Source: Hoylesella loescheii (GTDB taxonomy: Bacteria > Bacteroidota > Bacteroidia > Bacteroidales > Bacteroidaceae). Taken from it: a DNA stretch of 64,000 nucleotides. The notes beneath the pieces are model-generated. The model did not search any database. It was given only the letters and a program-made list of their open reading frames with translations, and was not told where the DNA came from. Shown here piece after piece: positions 1 through 8,585 of the stretch (position 1 is the stretch's first letter; every line of letters starts with the position of its first letter). The stretch spans positions 1 to 64,000 of the forward strand of contig JADYUK010000006.1 in NCBI GenBank assembly GCA_021531755.1, written 5' to 3'. A program made the position numbers and the translations under genes.

Positions 1-93
1 GGGGGGCTATGTGTATGGCTTATCAGTACACCTCCCCCCTCGCTTATCGGGTGGTGGGGGTTGACCCAGAACCAGGATATCGGCCGGAAGGAG

Positions 94-828
94 TTATGTG
101 CGCTGGGAGATGTTAGACATCATGACAGCCACCAATCCTGCTGTCTCTGTCCGTAAACGGCTATCGCCTAAAGAAACCGGGATGTACCCCGCCTCAATGG
201 CCTTATGCACCTCGTCTATGCTGAAATCGCCTTCAGGACCTATCAGGATGGTAATGTCTGATGTGGTGCCATGTTCTGGAGAAGACTCTTTGAGAAGGGT
301 AAAGAGGTCAGACCGAGGCACGTCTTCATAGCAATGGCATATATATTTCCGTCCTTTATGAGGTGTCGCCACGAACTCGCTGAATGAGACAATGGGATTT
401 GTCTTTGTCGTAAACGCTTTCCTGCTCTGTTTAGTGGCTGATACGATAATCTTCTCTATTCGGTCTATACGCAACTGTCTCCGTTCAGAGAATTTGCAAT
501 CAAGGAACGACAGCTCATCAAACCCAATCTCAACGGCCTTTTCTGCAAGCCATTCCATCCGTTCCATCATCTTTGTCGGTGCTATGGCCAGATGGATATG
601 CCCATTCCATGTCTTTTGCTGTGGTATCGACTCTTGTATAGAGTAGAAGCAGTCACGCTTTGTTGTCAGTGTTATCTCTGCCTTGTGAAAATATCCCTTG
701 CCGTCAATCAGCATAACAATGTCTCCAGGAGAGAGGCGAAGCACACGTATGGCATGTGATGCCTCGTCGGCAGGAAGCTGATTATGCTCTGTGGCTTCTG
801 GAACATAAAAATATCGTGTCTCTTTCAT
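94..828 (-). CDS. rsmE: 16S rRNA m3U1498 methyltransferase RsmE
   Basis: SAM-dependent SPOUT-class enzyme that methylates N3 of U1498 in 16S rRNA of the 30S subunit. The protein is 244 aa, the usual length for the family. The N-terminal PUA-like part (about 1-70) is followed by the knotted SPOUT domain. The diagnostic cofactor loops are present: ILIGPEGDFSIDEV near residues 193-206 (family GPEGGF, here with D for the second G) and LGDSRLRTETAGLV near 219-232. The start ATG lies at 828. The gene reads leftwards and is separated by 124 bp from the next upstream leftward gene. Confident call from motifs and length. Confidence 0.95.
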   Translation of the reverse strand: MKETRYFYVPEATEHNQLPADEASHAIRVLRLSPGDIVMLIDGKGYFHKAEITLTTKRDCFYSIQESIPQQKTWNGHIHLAIAPTKMMERMEWLAEKAVEIGFDELSFLDCKFSERRQLRIDRIEKIIVSATKQSRKAFTTKTNPIVSFSEFVATPHKGRKYICHCYEDVPRSDLFTLLKESSPEHGTTSDITILIGPEGDFSIDEVHKAIEAGYIPVSLGDSRLRTETAGLVAVMMSNISQRT

Positions 829-952
829 TTGGTGGTTTAATATTCGTCGGGGTGGGGGAGGTGGTGATGCGCCTACATGCCTGATGGACTGTTATTCCAT
901 TTTACACAGTACAGGCAGACATGTCCAGAAGGACAGCATGATTGTCTGAATT

Positions 953-1516
953 CTACAAATCAAGGGGGGGCAACTTCCCACGCCGTTTCAGTTCGTCGCG
1001 TATTGTCGATGCCATCTCATACCGCTCAAGCTCTATCGCTTTCTCCAGTGCATCCTCAAGCATCTTGTCTGTCAATGCATTGTATGGTATTGCCATGGCC
1101 GCCGTACCTGGCATTACAGGCACAGCCTGACGTTTCATCAACTGGAGAGTAGCAAACAGCGGGATGTGTGATATGACATGCAGGAGGATGGCATCAGAGG
1201 CTCTCATTGACAGAGGTTGGTATGTCTCTGTGTTTACGAGCATAGCCCGGTAGTCTCCATCTGATATATCATTGATTATAATCTCATAATGAAGCCTATC
1301 CTGCTGCCTGAGGATATTCACCAAAGTCTCAGGGAGCATCGTGTTGCATATTTTCTCGTGAGAGAGGCGTCGGTGTATCTCATGTTTCATAATATCATCG
1401 CACACTATGGCGATTTGCATTGTCTCTTCATTATCGGTGACAATTATTATGCCAACATCTTGATTGCCGATAATTTCTGATACGGCTCTGACTTTTATCT
1501 GGATTTTCTCAAGCAT
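953..1516 (-). CDS. Bifunctional nuclease (DUF151) family protein with C-terminal UVR motif
   Basis: 187 aa. Residues about 1-135 match the BFN/DUF151 fold (bifunctional DNase/RNase family), including the region ALLVNTE...LSMRASDAILLH typical of the family. The last 45 residues (ALEKAIELERYEMASTIRDE) form a UvrB/UvrC-type UVR helical pair, a common arrangement in Bacteroidota. The biochemical role in this phylum is not established; a nucleic-acid or stress role is family inference. The start codon overlaps the end of the upstream nucleoside transporter by 8 bp, so the two are probably translationally coupled and co-transcribed. Confidence 0.85.
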   Translation of the reverse strand: MLEKIQIKVRAVSEIIGNQDVGIIIVTDNEETMQIAIVCDDIMKHEIHRRLSHEKICNTMLPETLVNILRQQDRLHYEIIINDISDGDYRAMLVNTETYQPLSMRASDAILLHVISHIPLFATLQLMKRQAVPVMPGTAAMAIPYNALTDKMLEDALEKAIELERYEMASTIRDELKRRGKLPPLDL

Positions 1517-2804
1517 TTATGTTTTCTTTCTTCGGACTGAATATTATGGCGAATAGAATACCCACTATAAGGGCATATACGGCAAAGATAGTCCAGCATG
1601 TGCGCCAGTCGCCGACTGTATAGAACACTGTGCCTTGGGCTGTCTCTACGGCTTGGCTGTGTGTGAATGTGCTCACTATGGCCTGAGCTCCCAATGAGCC
1701 TAATGTGGCTCCTATGCCGTTTGTCATAAGCATGAACAGACCTTGTGCTGATGAACGAATCTCAGGTGTTGTGTTCTTGTCGACGAAAAGCGCACCTGAA
1801 ATATTGAAGAAATCAAAGGCGACACCGTAAATAATCATCGACAGGATAAAGAGAATCAAGCCGGGCATGGCTGGCGATCCATAACCCAGAAGTCCGAAAC
1901 GGAAGAACCAGGCAAACATCGCTATGAGCATGACATTCTTGATTCCATAACGTTTCATGAAAAATGGGATGAGGAGTATACATGCTGTCTCGCTGATCTG
2001 TGAGAGACTATATAATACCACCGGATAGCGCACGCCAAAACTATCCATGTATGTGTCAATGGCGCTGAAAGAGTCGATGTATGGTGTAGCAAAGCCATTT
2101 GTTATCTGGAGACTGACACCGAGCAGCATAGAGAAAACGAAGAAAATGGCCATCTGCTTGTCACGGAACAAACGGAATGCATCAAGTCCGAATACCTTGG
2201 ATATTGACAACGGTCCGTCTTCTTTTCCTGTCCGGACAGGGCATGCAGGCAAGGAGAAACTGTATATGCCTAATATGACGGATAGTAATCCGGAAACAGC
2301 GAACTGATATGGAGTGGACTCAAAATCGAGAAGGTCTACTGCCCACATCGTTACAATAAATCCTATTGTTCCGAATACTCTGATGGGGGGGAAAGCCTTG
2401 ACAGTGTCGTGTCCTGAACGTGTCAGCGCATTGAAGGCAACGGAGTTGGACAAAGCGAGTGTTGGCATATAGAATGCTACAGAGAGACTGTAAAACAGGA
2501 AAAGCGGAGCGAACTCAATCTCTCCTGCATTCAGAAGAGCATAGCTTGTAGCAGAGAACATGAATGTGCCTGCAAGAAGATGACATATACCCAGCATCTT
2601 TTGTGCGGGAATCCATTTGTCTGCCACAACACCGATGATTGCAGGCATAAAGATGCTGACAATACCCTGCATGGCATAGAATAGACCAATGGTGTTCCCG
2701 ATGTTTGCTGTCTTCCCGAGATATATTCCCATGCATGTCAGGTATGCTCCCCATACAGCGAACTCCAGAAAGTTCATTATTATAAGTCTTGTTTTCAGAT
2801 TCAT
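1509..2804 (-). CDS. Nucleoside:H+ symporter family MFS transporter (NupG/XapB-like)
   Basis: 431 aa inner-membrane protein with about 12 hydrophobic segments, beginning MNLKTRLIIMNFLEFAVWGA, the signature N-terminus of the nucleoside H+ symporter group of the major facilitator superfamily. It likely imports nucleosides by proton symport; the exact substrate cannot be read from sequence. The stop overlaps the following BFN gene by 8 bp, indicating a two-gene transcription unit. A copy of a dispersed 22-bp repeat (2857-2878) sits just upstream of the start in the gap to rpe. Confidence 0.88.
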   Translation of the reverse strand: MNLKTRLIIMNFLEFAVWGAYLTCMGIYLGKTANIGNTIGLFYAMQGIVSIFMPAIIGVVADKWIPAQKMLGICHLLAGTFMFSATSYALLNAGEIEFAPLFLFYSLSVAFYMPTLALSNSVAFNALTRSGHDTVKAFPPIRVFGTIGFIVTMWAVDLLDFESTPYQFAVSGLLSVILGIYSFSLPACPVRTGKEDGPLSISKVFGLDAFRLFRDKQMAIFFVFSMLLGVSLQITNGFATPYIDSFSAIDTYMDSFGVRYPVVLYSLSQISETACILLIPFFMKRYGIKNVMLIAMFAWFFRFGLLGYGSPAMPGLILFILSMIIYGVAFDFFNISGALFVDKNTTPEIRSSAQGLFMLMTNGIGATLGSLGAQAIVSTFTHSQAVETAQGTVFYTVGDWRTCWTIFAVYALIVGILFAIIFSPKKENINA

Positions 2805-2856
2805 GATAGATAAGGTTAATTGTTATAATAGTTCTTGAAAAGTGAGTTTTGACTTC

Positions 2857-2878
2857 GTCTTCTTCCTTCGCGCCTCGG
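2857..2878 (+). repeat. Dispersed 22-bp repeat, copy 1
   Basis: A 22-bp sequence beginning GTCTTCTTCC and ending GCGCCTCGG, preceded by TTGACTTC. Two further copies occur 41 kb away at 44011-44032 and 44058-44079 (one substitution here). The copies lie in intergenic DNA just 5' of a leftward gene in both places. Function unknown. Confidence 0.7.
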
Positions 2879-2897
2879 GATAGTCTGAGCAGAAAAC

Positions 2898-3566
2898 TCA
2901 ATGATTACCCCCGGTTAGGCCCTTCAAGGTTAGTATGGCATTGTCGGGCGATGGAGCCTTGAACACATAAGAACCGGAAACGAGGACATCACACCCGGCC
3001 TCGACAAGACGAGGAGCTGTTATATTATCTACACCTCCATCAACCTCGATAAGCGCATGGCTATTTGTCGAGTCAATAATATGTCTCAGTTGTCTCACAC
3101 GCTCAGTTGTCGCCTCAATAAATTTCTGCCCTCCAAAACCTGGGTATACTCCCATTACGAGAACCATGTCAACGTCCGAAATATATGGACGGACAGAATC
3201 AACGGGGGTGTCAGGGCTGATTGTTATCGCCGCTTTCATGCCAGCATCGTGTATATCTCTTATAACTGTTGGCGTTTTGTCTCCACATGCCTCTATGTGG
3301 ACATTCATCATCATGGCTCCGAGCCTTGCTGTACGGGCAATATAATCCTCAGGATGCACTGTCATATAATGGACATCCATCGGCTTGCGCAATAATTTGC
3401 TGACAGCTTCGAGGACAGGGAATCCGAATGAAATATTAGGGACAAAAAGTCCGTCCATAATATCAAGATGAAGCCAATCAGCTTGGCTGTTATTTATCAT
3501 CTCTATTTCTTTCTCAAGATGAAGAAAATCAGCAGCCAAAAGAGAAGGGGATATTAATACTGGCAT
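2898..3566 (-). CDS. rpe: Ribulose-phosphate 3-epimerase
   Basis: Interconverts ribulose-5-P and xylulose-5-P in the pentose phosphate pathway (cytosol, TIM barrel). An open frame reaches 3626, but the family N-terminus MPVLISPSLLAADF begins at 3566, giving 222 aa, the normal length; the extra 20 residues lack family similarity. With this numbering the metal ligands are all visible: H33 and D35 in LHLDIMDG, H66 in DVHYM, D176 in EVDGGV. The phosphate loop YPGFGGQKFI is at 141-150. It is the first gene leftward of a 300-bp gap from carB. Confidence 0.93.
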   Translation of the reverse strand: MPVLISPSLLAADFLHLEKEIEMINNSQADWLHLDIMDGLFVPNISFGFPVLEAVSKLLRKPMDVHYMTVHPEDYIARTARLGAMMMNVHIEACGDKTPTVIRDIHDAGMKAAITISPDTPVDSVRPYISDVDMVLVMGVYPGFGGQKFIEATTERVRQLRHIIDSTNSHALIEVDGGVDNITAPRLVEAGCDVLVSGSYVFKAPSPDNAILTLKGLTGGNH

Positions 3567-3874
3567 ATAATACTTGAATTTAATGTTATGAGAATGACAA
3601 GGGCGAAGGATGGACTTTATTTTCATTCATATTTGAAATTATATACTTCACCCTTGTCTGTCTCAGAATACTAACGATATGTTTTCAATATATTGAACAG
3701 ACAGGTTCTGGTAATTTATGATTACTGTTGGATAACCTTTGCAGACTATAGTTTCCTCTTCTGTCCCTGACGTGTGGAGGCTTTGCCATAGACCGTTATA
3801 TATGCTCACTCATAGTAAGAGGAATTAGCCCATGAGGTGGAACAGGTACCCAAATGAAGCAAAATTGCGATAAC

Positions 3875-6800
3875 TTATCTGTATTCAGACCATGACTTTA
3901 TCTGCAAATCATCTACCGACATCGAGCAGAAGGCATGGATAAATGCAGAAGCAAGCCGTGGGTTGGTTATCAGAGGGATATTCAAGTCGATAGCTGCTCG
4001 ACGTATCTTGTATCCATTGTCAAGCTCTCTGGCTGTATGGTTCTTCGGGACATTGACAACCATGTCAATCTTTTTCTCGTGTAGCATCTGTAACGCCTGA
4101 GGGTGTTTCCCCTCATCCGACGGCCAGAATACCTCAATATTGTCAATCCCGTTTTCCTTGAGGTATTTATGTGTACCTCCTGTGGCATACAGGACATAAC
4201 CATTGTCCTTCAGCTCTTGAGCGGCTGAGAGCATTTCTGCCTTCTGCTTGGCAGTACCAGTTGAGAGCAGGATTGTCTTTCTTGGCACTCTGTGTCCTAC
4301 AGATAACATCGACTTGAGCAGTGCGCATGAGGTGTCATCGCCTATACAGCCGACCTCGCCTGTGGAGGCCATGTCGACACCGAGAACAGGGTCTGAGCCC
4401 TGAAGACGGTTGAAGGAGAACTGGGATGCCTTGATGCCGACATAATCCAAGTCGAAGAGATTCTTTGATGGTTTTTCAACAGGAACACCCAACATGATTT
4501 TCGTAGCCAGGTCGATAAGGTTGAGTTTCAAGACTTTTGACACGAACGGAAAAGAGCGTGAGGCTCTTAGGTTAGTCTCAATGACAAGGATGTCATTGTC
4601 CTTGGCCATGAACTGACAGTTGAAAGGCCCGGATATGTGCAGCTCTTTAGCAATCTGGCGTGTTATGCGCTTTATCCTCCTTACAGTCTCAACATATAGT
4701 TTCTGTGGAGGGAATTGTATTGTAGCGTCACCCGAGTGTACTCCGGCAAACTCCACGTGCTCAGAAATTGCATAAGCGATAACCTCACCGTCTTTAGCCA
4801 CTGCATCCATCTCAATCTCTTTGGCATGTTCTATGAACTTGCTGACAACGACAGGATGCTCAGCCGATACGTTTGCCGCAAGTTGAAGGAAGCGCTCAAG
4901 CTCCTCACGGTTTGAGCATACATTCATAGCAGCTCCTGAGAGGACATATGATGGGCGGACAAGGACAGGGAATCCAACACGGTCTATAAACTCGTTTATG
5001 TCTTCCATACTTGTCAGAGCCGACCACTCTGGCTGGTCAACTCCGATTCTGCCCAACATGCTGGAGAATTGTGCTCTGTCCTCGGCGTTGTCGATATCCT
5101 TTGCTTTTGTCCCCAGAATCGGCACACGCTGTTCTGCAAGTTTAACTGCAAGATTATTAGGTATCTGTCCTCCTGTTGAGACAATGACACCATGGGGTGA
5201 TTCCAACTCTATTATATCCATCACACGCTCGAATGTCAACTCATCGAAGTATAGACGGTCGCACATGTCATAGTCTGTGGATACTGTCTCGGGGTTGTAA
5301 TTTATCATGACAGACCTGTAACCCTCATTACGTATAGTCTGGAGAGCTTGGACTCCACACCAGTCGAACTCTACTGAGGAACCGATGCGGTATGCTCCTG
5401 ACCCTAATACAATGACTGTCTTCTTGTCATTCTCAGGTTTCAGATCATTGGTACAGCCAGCATAAGTTACATAAAGATAATTTGTCTGAGCAGGATACTC
5501 CGCAGCGAGTGTGTCAATCTGCTTTATAACAGGCAGTATACCATACTGTTTCCTTAATGCACGTACCACGAGCTGCGCCTTGTGCATATTGCCAATCTCT
5601 TTCTCAAGGCCCACTGCCCTTGCTATCTGGAAGTCTGTGAAGCCGTAGACTTTAGCTTTACGCAGGAGATTCTTGTCGAGAACATTGACAGAGGTGCATT
5701 TGTGTAGCTCGTCATCAATGTCTACAATGTGGCGGAGTTTCTCAAGGAACCATTTGTCAATCTTCGTTATCTCGTGTATCTCGTCGATAGAATACAGTTT
5801 GCGCTGCATAGCCTTGGCTATAACGAAGATACGTTTGTCCGTTGGGTCATGAAGCGCTGCTTTTACATCTTCTACCTTAAGCTCGCGGTTCTCTACAAAG
5901 CCATGCATTGACTGCCCAATCATACGCAGACCTTTCTGTATCGCCTCTTCGAATGTACGGCCTATAGCCATTACCTCGCCGACTGATTTCATCGACGAGC
6001 CAAGCTCCTTATTGACTCCGCGGAACTTTGATAAGTCCCAACGTGGAATTTTGCATACAACGTAATCAAGTGCTGGCTCAAAGAATGCAGAAGTTGTCTT
6101 GGTGACTGAATTCTTCAGTTCGAACAGTCCATAACCCAAGCCCAATTTGGCTGCAACAAAAGCCAATGGATATCCAGTGGCTTTTGATGCTAATGCTGAT
6201 GAGCGTGAGAGGCGTGCATTAACCTCAATGACACGATAGTCCTCGGATTTTGGATCGAACGCATATTGGACATTGCACTCGCCGACGATTCCTATGTGAC
6301 GAATAATCTTGATAGCGAGAGCGCGAAGCTTATGATACTCCGAGTTTGTCAGAGTCTGTGATGGAGCGATGACTATAGACTCTCCGGTGTGGATGCCGAG
6401 AGGGTCAAAATTCTCCATGTTACAAACAGTAATGCAATTGTCGAACTTATCTCTCACGACTTCATATTCAATCTCTTTCCATCCCTTGAGCGATTTCTCA
6501 ACAAGCACCTGAGGTGAGAAAGAGAATGCTTTCTCTGCAAGTTTGTTCAGCTCTTCCTCGTTATCGCAGAAACCTGAGCCAAGGCCGCCAAGAGCATAGG
6601 CGGCGCGGATAATCACAGGATAACCTAGCTCTGATGCTGCCTTGCGTGCATCCTCAATATTCTCGCATGCCTGTGATTTTATTGTCTTTACATTTATCTC
6701 GTCAAGTCTCTCGACAAATAGCTCACGGTCCTCTGTGTCCATGATAGCCTGGACGGGGGTGCCGAGGACCCTGACGTTATATTTCTCAAGAACTCCACTC

Positions 6801-7108
6801 TTGTAGAGCTCTACACCGCAGTTCAAAGCCGTCTGACCTCCGAATGACAGAAGTATACCGTCCGGACGTTCTTTCTCTATGACTCTCTCGACGAAGTAAG
6901 GCTGTACAGGAAGGAAATATATCTGGTCTGCCACTCCCTCTGATGTCTGTACCGTAGCGATGTTCGGGTTGATAAGAACAGTCTCAATACCCTCTTCCTT
7001 GAGTGCTTTCAAAGCTTGAGAGCCGGAATAGTCGAACTCTCCTGCCTCACCTATCTTCAATGCTCCTGAACCGAGGAGCAAAACTTTTCTTATAGTCTTG
7101 TCTAACAT
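3875..7108 (-). CDS. carB: Carbamoyl-phosphate synthase large subunit
   Basis: Synthesises carbamoyl phosphate from bicarbonate, ammonia (from CarA) and 2 ATP, feeding pyrimidine and arginine synthesis. 1077 aa, full length. It has two homologous ATP-grasp halves (about 1-400 and 555-935), each starting with a KVLLLGSGALKIGEAGEFDYSG-like or VIVLGSGAYRIGSSVEFDW-like stretch. An oligomerisation region lies between them and a C-terminal MGS-like allosteric domain follows (about 940-1077, LYATGGTHKYLKENGI). It starts 12 bp after the carA stop, so the pair is an operon transcribed carA-carB. Confidence 0.97.
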   Translation of the reverse strand: MLDKTIRKVLLLGSGALKIGEAGEFDYSGSQALKALKEEGIETVLINPNIATVQTSEGVADQIYFLPVQPYFVERVIEKERPDGILLSFGGQTALNCGVELYKSGVLEKYNVRVLGTPVQAIMDTEDRELFVERLDEINVKTIKSQACENIEDARKAASELGYPVIIRAAYALGGLGSGFCDNEEELNKLAEKAFSFSPQVLVEKSLKGWKEIEYEVVRDKFDNCITVCNMENFDPLGIHTGESIVIAPSQTLTNSEYHKLRALAIKIIRHIGIVGECNVQYAFDPKSEDYRVIEVNARLSRSSALASKATGYPLAFVAAKLGLGYGLFELKNSVTKTTSAFFEPALDYVVCKIPRWDLSKFRGVNKELGSSMKSVGEVMAIGRTFEEAIQKGLRMIGQSMHGFVENRELKVEDVKAALHDPTDKRIFVIAKAMQRKLYSIDEIHEITKIDKWFLEKLRHIVDIDDELHKCTSVNVLDKNLLRKAKVYGFTDFQIARAVGLEKEIGNMHKAQLVVRALRKQYGILPVIKQIDTLAAEYPAQTNYLYVTYAGCTNDLKPENDKKTVIVLGSGAYRIGSSVEFDWCGVQALQTIRNEGYRSVMINYNPETVSTDYDMCDRLYFDELTFERVMDIIELESPHGVIVSTGGQIPNNLAVKLAEQRVPILGTKAKDIDNAEDRAQFSSMLGRIGVDQPEWSALTSMEDINEFIDRVGFPVLVRPSYVLSGAAMNVCSNREELERFLQLAANVSAEHPVVVSKFIEHAKEIEMDAVAKDGEVIAYAISEHVEFAGVHSGDATIQFPPQKLYVETVRRIKRITRQIAKELHISGPFNCQFMAKDNDILVIETNLRASRSFPFVSKVLKLNLIDLATKIMLGVPVEKPSKNLFDLDYVGIKASQFSFNRLQGSDPVLGVDMASTGEVGCIGDDTSCALLKSMLSVGHRVPRKTILLSTGTAKQKAEMLSAAQELKDNGYVLYATGGTHKYLKENGIDNIEVFWPSDEGKHPQALQMLHEKKIDMVVNVPKNHTARELDNGYKIRRAAIDLNIPLITNPRLASAFIHAFCSMSVDDLQIKSWSEYR

Positions 7109-7120
7109 TGTCCTTATCTA

Positions 7121-8239
7121 TTATTTATGAAGCAAAGCTACGAACTTGTCAAAAAGGAATTCTGTGTCTACTGGGCCAGAGCATGCCTCTGGATGGAATT
7201 GGGCAGAGAACCATGGATGATGCTTATGCCGGATTCCCTCGTTCGACCCGTCGTTCATGTTCACGAACAATGGCTCCCAGTCTTGCGAGAGTGTTGTGCT
7301 GTCTACAGCATAGCCATGGTTCTGTGATGTGATGAAGCATGTATTGGTGTCGACCATGCGGACTGGCTGGTTATGTGACCGATGTCCGTATTTCAGCTTG
7401 TATATTGTCGCGCCTGCAGCTTTCGATAATAGCTGGTTCCCCATACATATACCCATTATCGGGCGGATCACTGCCTCTTCTTTCCTGTCTTCCGTCTCGA
7501 TAAATCTCTTTATGTTGTTAACAGCATCGACACACATATCTGGGTCGCCAGGACCATTGGCAAGGAACAATCCATCAAACTCCAGAGTGTTAAAGTCATA
7601 ATTCCATGGGACACGTATAACATTGACACCACGATTAATAAGACAACGAATAATATTTGCTTTCACGCCACAATCGACAAGAACGACAGTGGGTGTTTTG
7701 GCGTCTGCGTCAACATTCAGCGCATTATATCGGATGATTTCCTTGCATGATACCTTGTCGACAAAATTCACTCCCTCGTATTCTGCATCTGGAATGTTGT
7801 CAGGCTGGTCAGCAAACAGTATCTTGCCCATCATGACTCCATGCTCGCGTAATACCTTTGTCAGCTCTCTGGTGTCAATTCCTGTAATTCCAGGAATATG
7901 CTCTCGCTTGAGCCATTCTGAAAGAGACTCTTCTGCGTTCCAATGGCTGTAACTCTCACAATAGTCTCCAACTACGATAGCTGACGCATGTATCTTGTCG
8001 CTCTCCATGAATGTTGGGATATTGTTCTCTTCAAAAGTGAATGGCGGAACTCCATAGTTACCTACAAGAGGGTATGTCAGGACCATTATCTGGCCGGCAT
8101 AGGAGGGGTCAGTCAGTGACTCCGGATATCCTGTCATGGCAGTATTGAACACCACTTCTCCAGCGACAGGGCTCTCATATCCAAAGCTTTGGCCATGGAA
8201 TGTTGTCCCATCTTGTAAGACCAATGTTACATTGTTCAT
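7121..8239 (-). CDS. carA: Carbamoyl-phosphate synthase small (glutaminase) subunit
   Basis: Hydrolyses glutamine and channels ammonia to CarB. The frame is open to 8335, but the family start MNNVTLVLQDGTTFHG is at 8239, giving 372 aa; the 32 residues before it are lysine-rich and unrelated. The N-terminal CPSase small-chain domain is followed by a class I glutamine amidotransferase domain with nucleophile Cys265 in GICMGNQ and the His-Glu pair in AQFHPEA. N replaces the usual H in the GICxGHQ motif, which does not touch the catalytic triad. carB follows after 12 bp. Confidence 0.95.
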   Translation of the reverse strand: MNNVTLVLQDGTTFHGQSFGYESPVAGEVVFNTAMTGYPESLTDPSYAGQIMVLTYPLVGNYGVPPFTFEENNIPTFMESDKIHASAIVVGDYCESYSHWNAEESLSEWLKREHIPGITGIDTRELTKVLREHGVMMGKILFADQPDNIPDAEYEGVNFVDKVSCKEIIRYNALNVDADAKTPTVVLVDCGVKANIIRCLINRGVNVIRVPWNYDFNTLEFDGLFLANGPGDPDMCVDAVNNIKRFIETEDRKEEAVIRPIMGICMGNQLLSKAAGATIYKLKYGHRSHNQPVRMVDTNTCFITSQNHGYAVDSTTLSQDWEPLFVNMNDGSNEGIRHKHHPWFSAQFHPEACSGPVDTEFLFDKFVALLHK

Positions 8240-8585
8240 ATTTATTATGTTTGTGTATATTATGTTTGACGTTGTCTTCTTTTTGACTTTGTTTGGTTTC
8301 GCCTTTCTCTTCCTCTCAAGGCATAGCCCACGCAAGTTTTACTTTGCCTTCCTCAGTCACGGCTTGGCATAGCCTCAGCTAGTTTGAACTCTGCTCATTT
8401 GGCTTAACGAGGATGTTTTAGTTCCGCTCCATATCACCCCACTTAGTGTCATTCACGAATCAAAAATAATCAGGATATGCCTTTTGAAGAGTATGGGGTA
8501 GAGTCCTGTTGTCCTGCTTCGCTCTTCTTGTGACCATAATCCAGGCCGACGAATAGCCAAATAAGGATACCTTTATGTCCTTGTC
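8240..8585. other. carA-glmS intergenic region
   Basis: 346 bp without a convincing gene. It holds a degenerate copy of the 75-bp palindromic repeat family (8361-8421) and a second degraded half around 8300-8350. No TAnnTTTG promoter could be placed for carA with confidence. Confidence 0.6.
8361..8421 (-). repeat. 75-bp palindromic repeat family, degenerate copy A
   Basis: Reads GGCTTGGCATAGCC, then CTCTGCTCATTTGGCTTAAC and GAGGATG, matching the reverse complement of the 75-bp units at 19023-19240. The core TGCTCATTTGGCTTAACGA is shared with copies at 16224-16289. Confidence 0.65.

Noticed and set aside
7133-7140. TAGCTTTG -7 box on the minus strand just upstream of carB
   Set aside because: It encodes the conserved end of carA and lacks a -33 element. 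carA-carB spacing of 12 bp indicates one operon.
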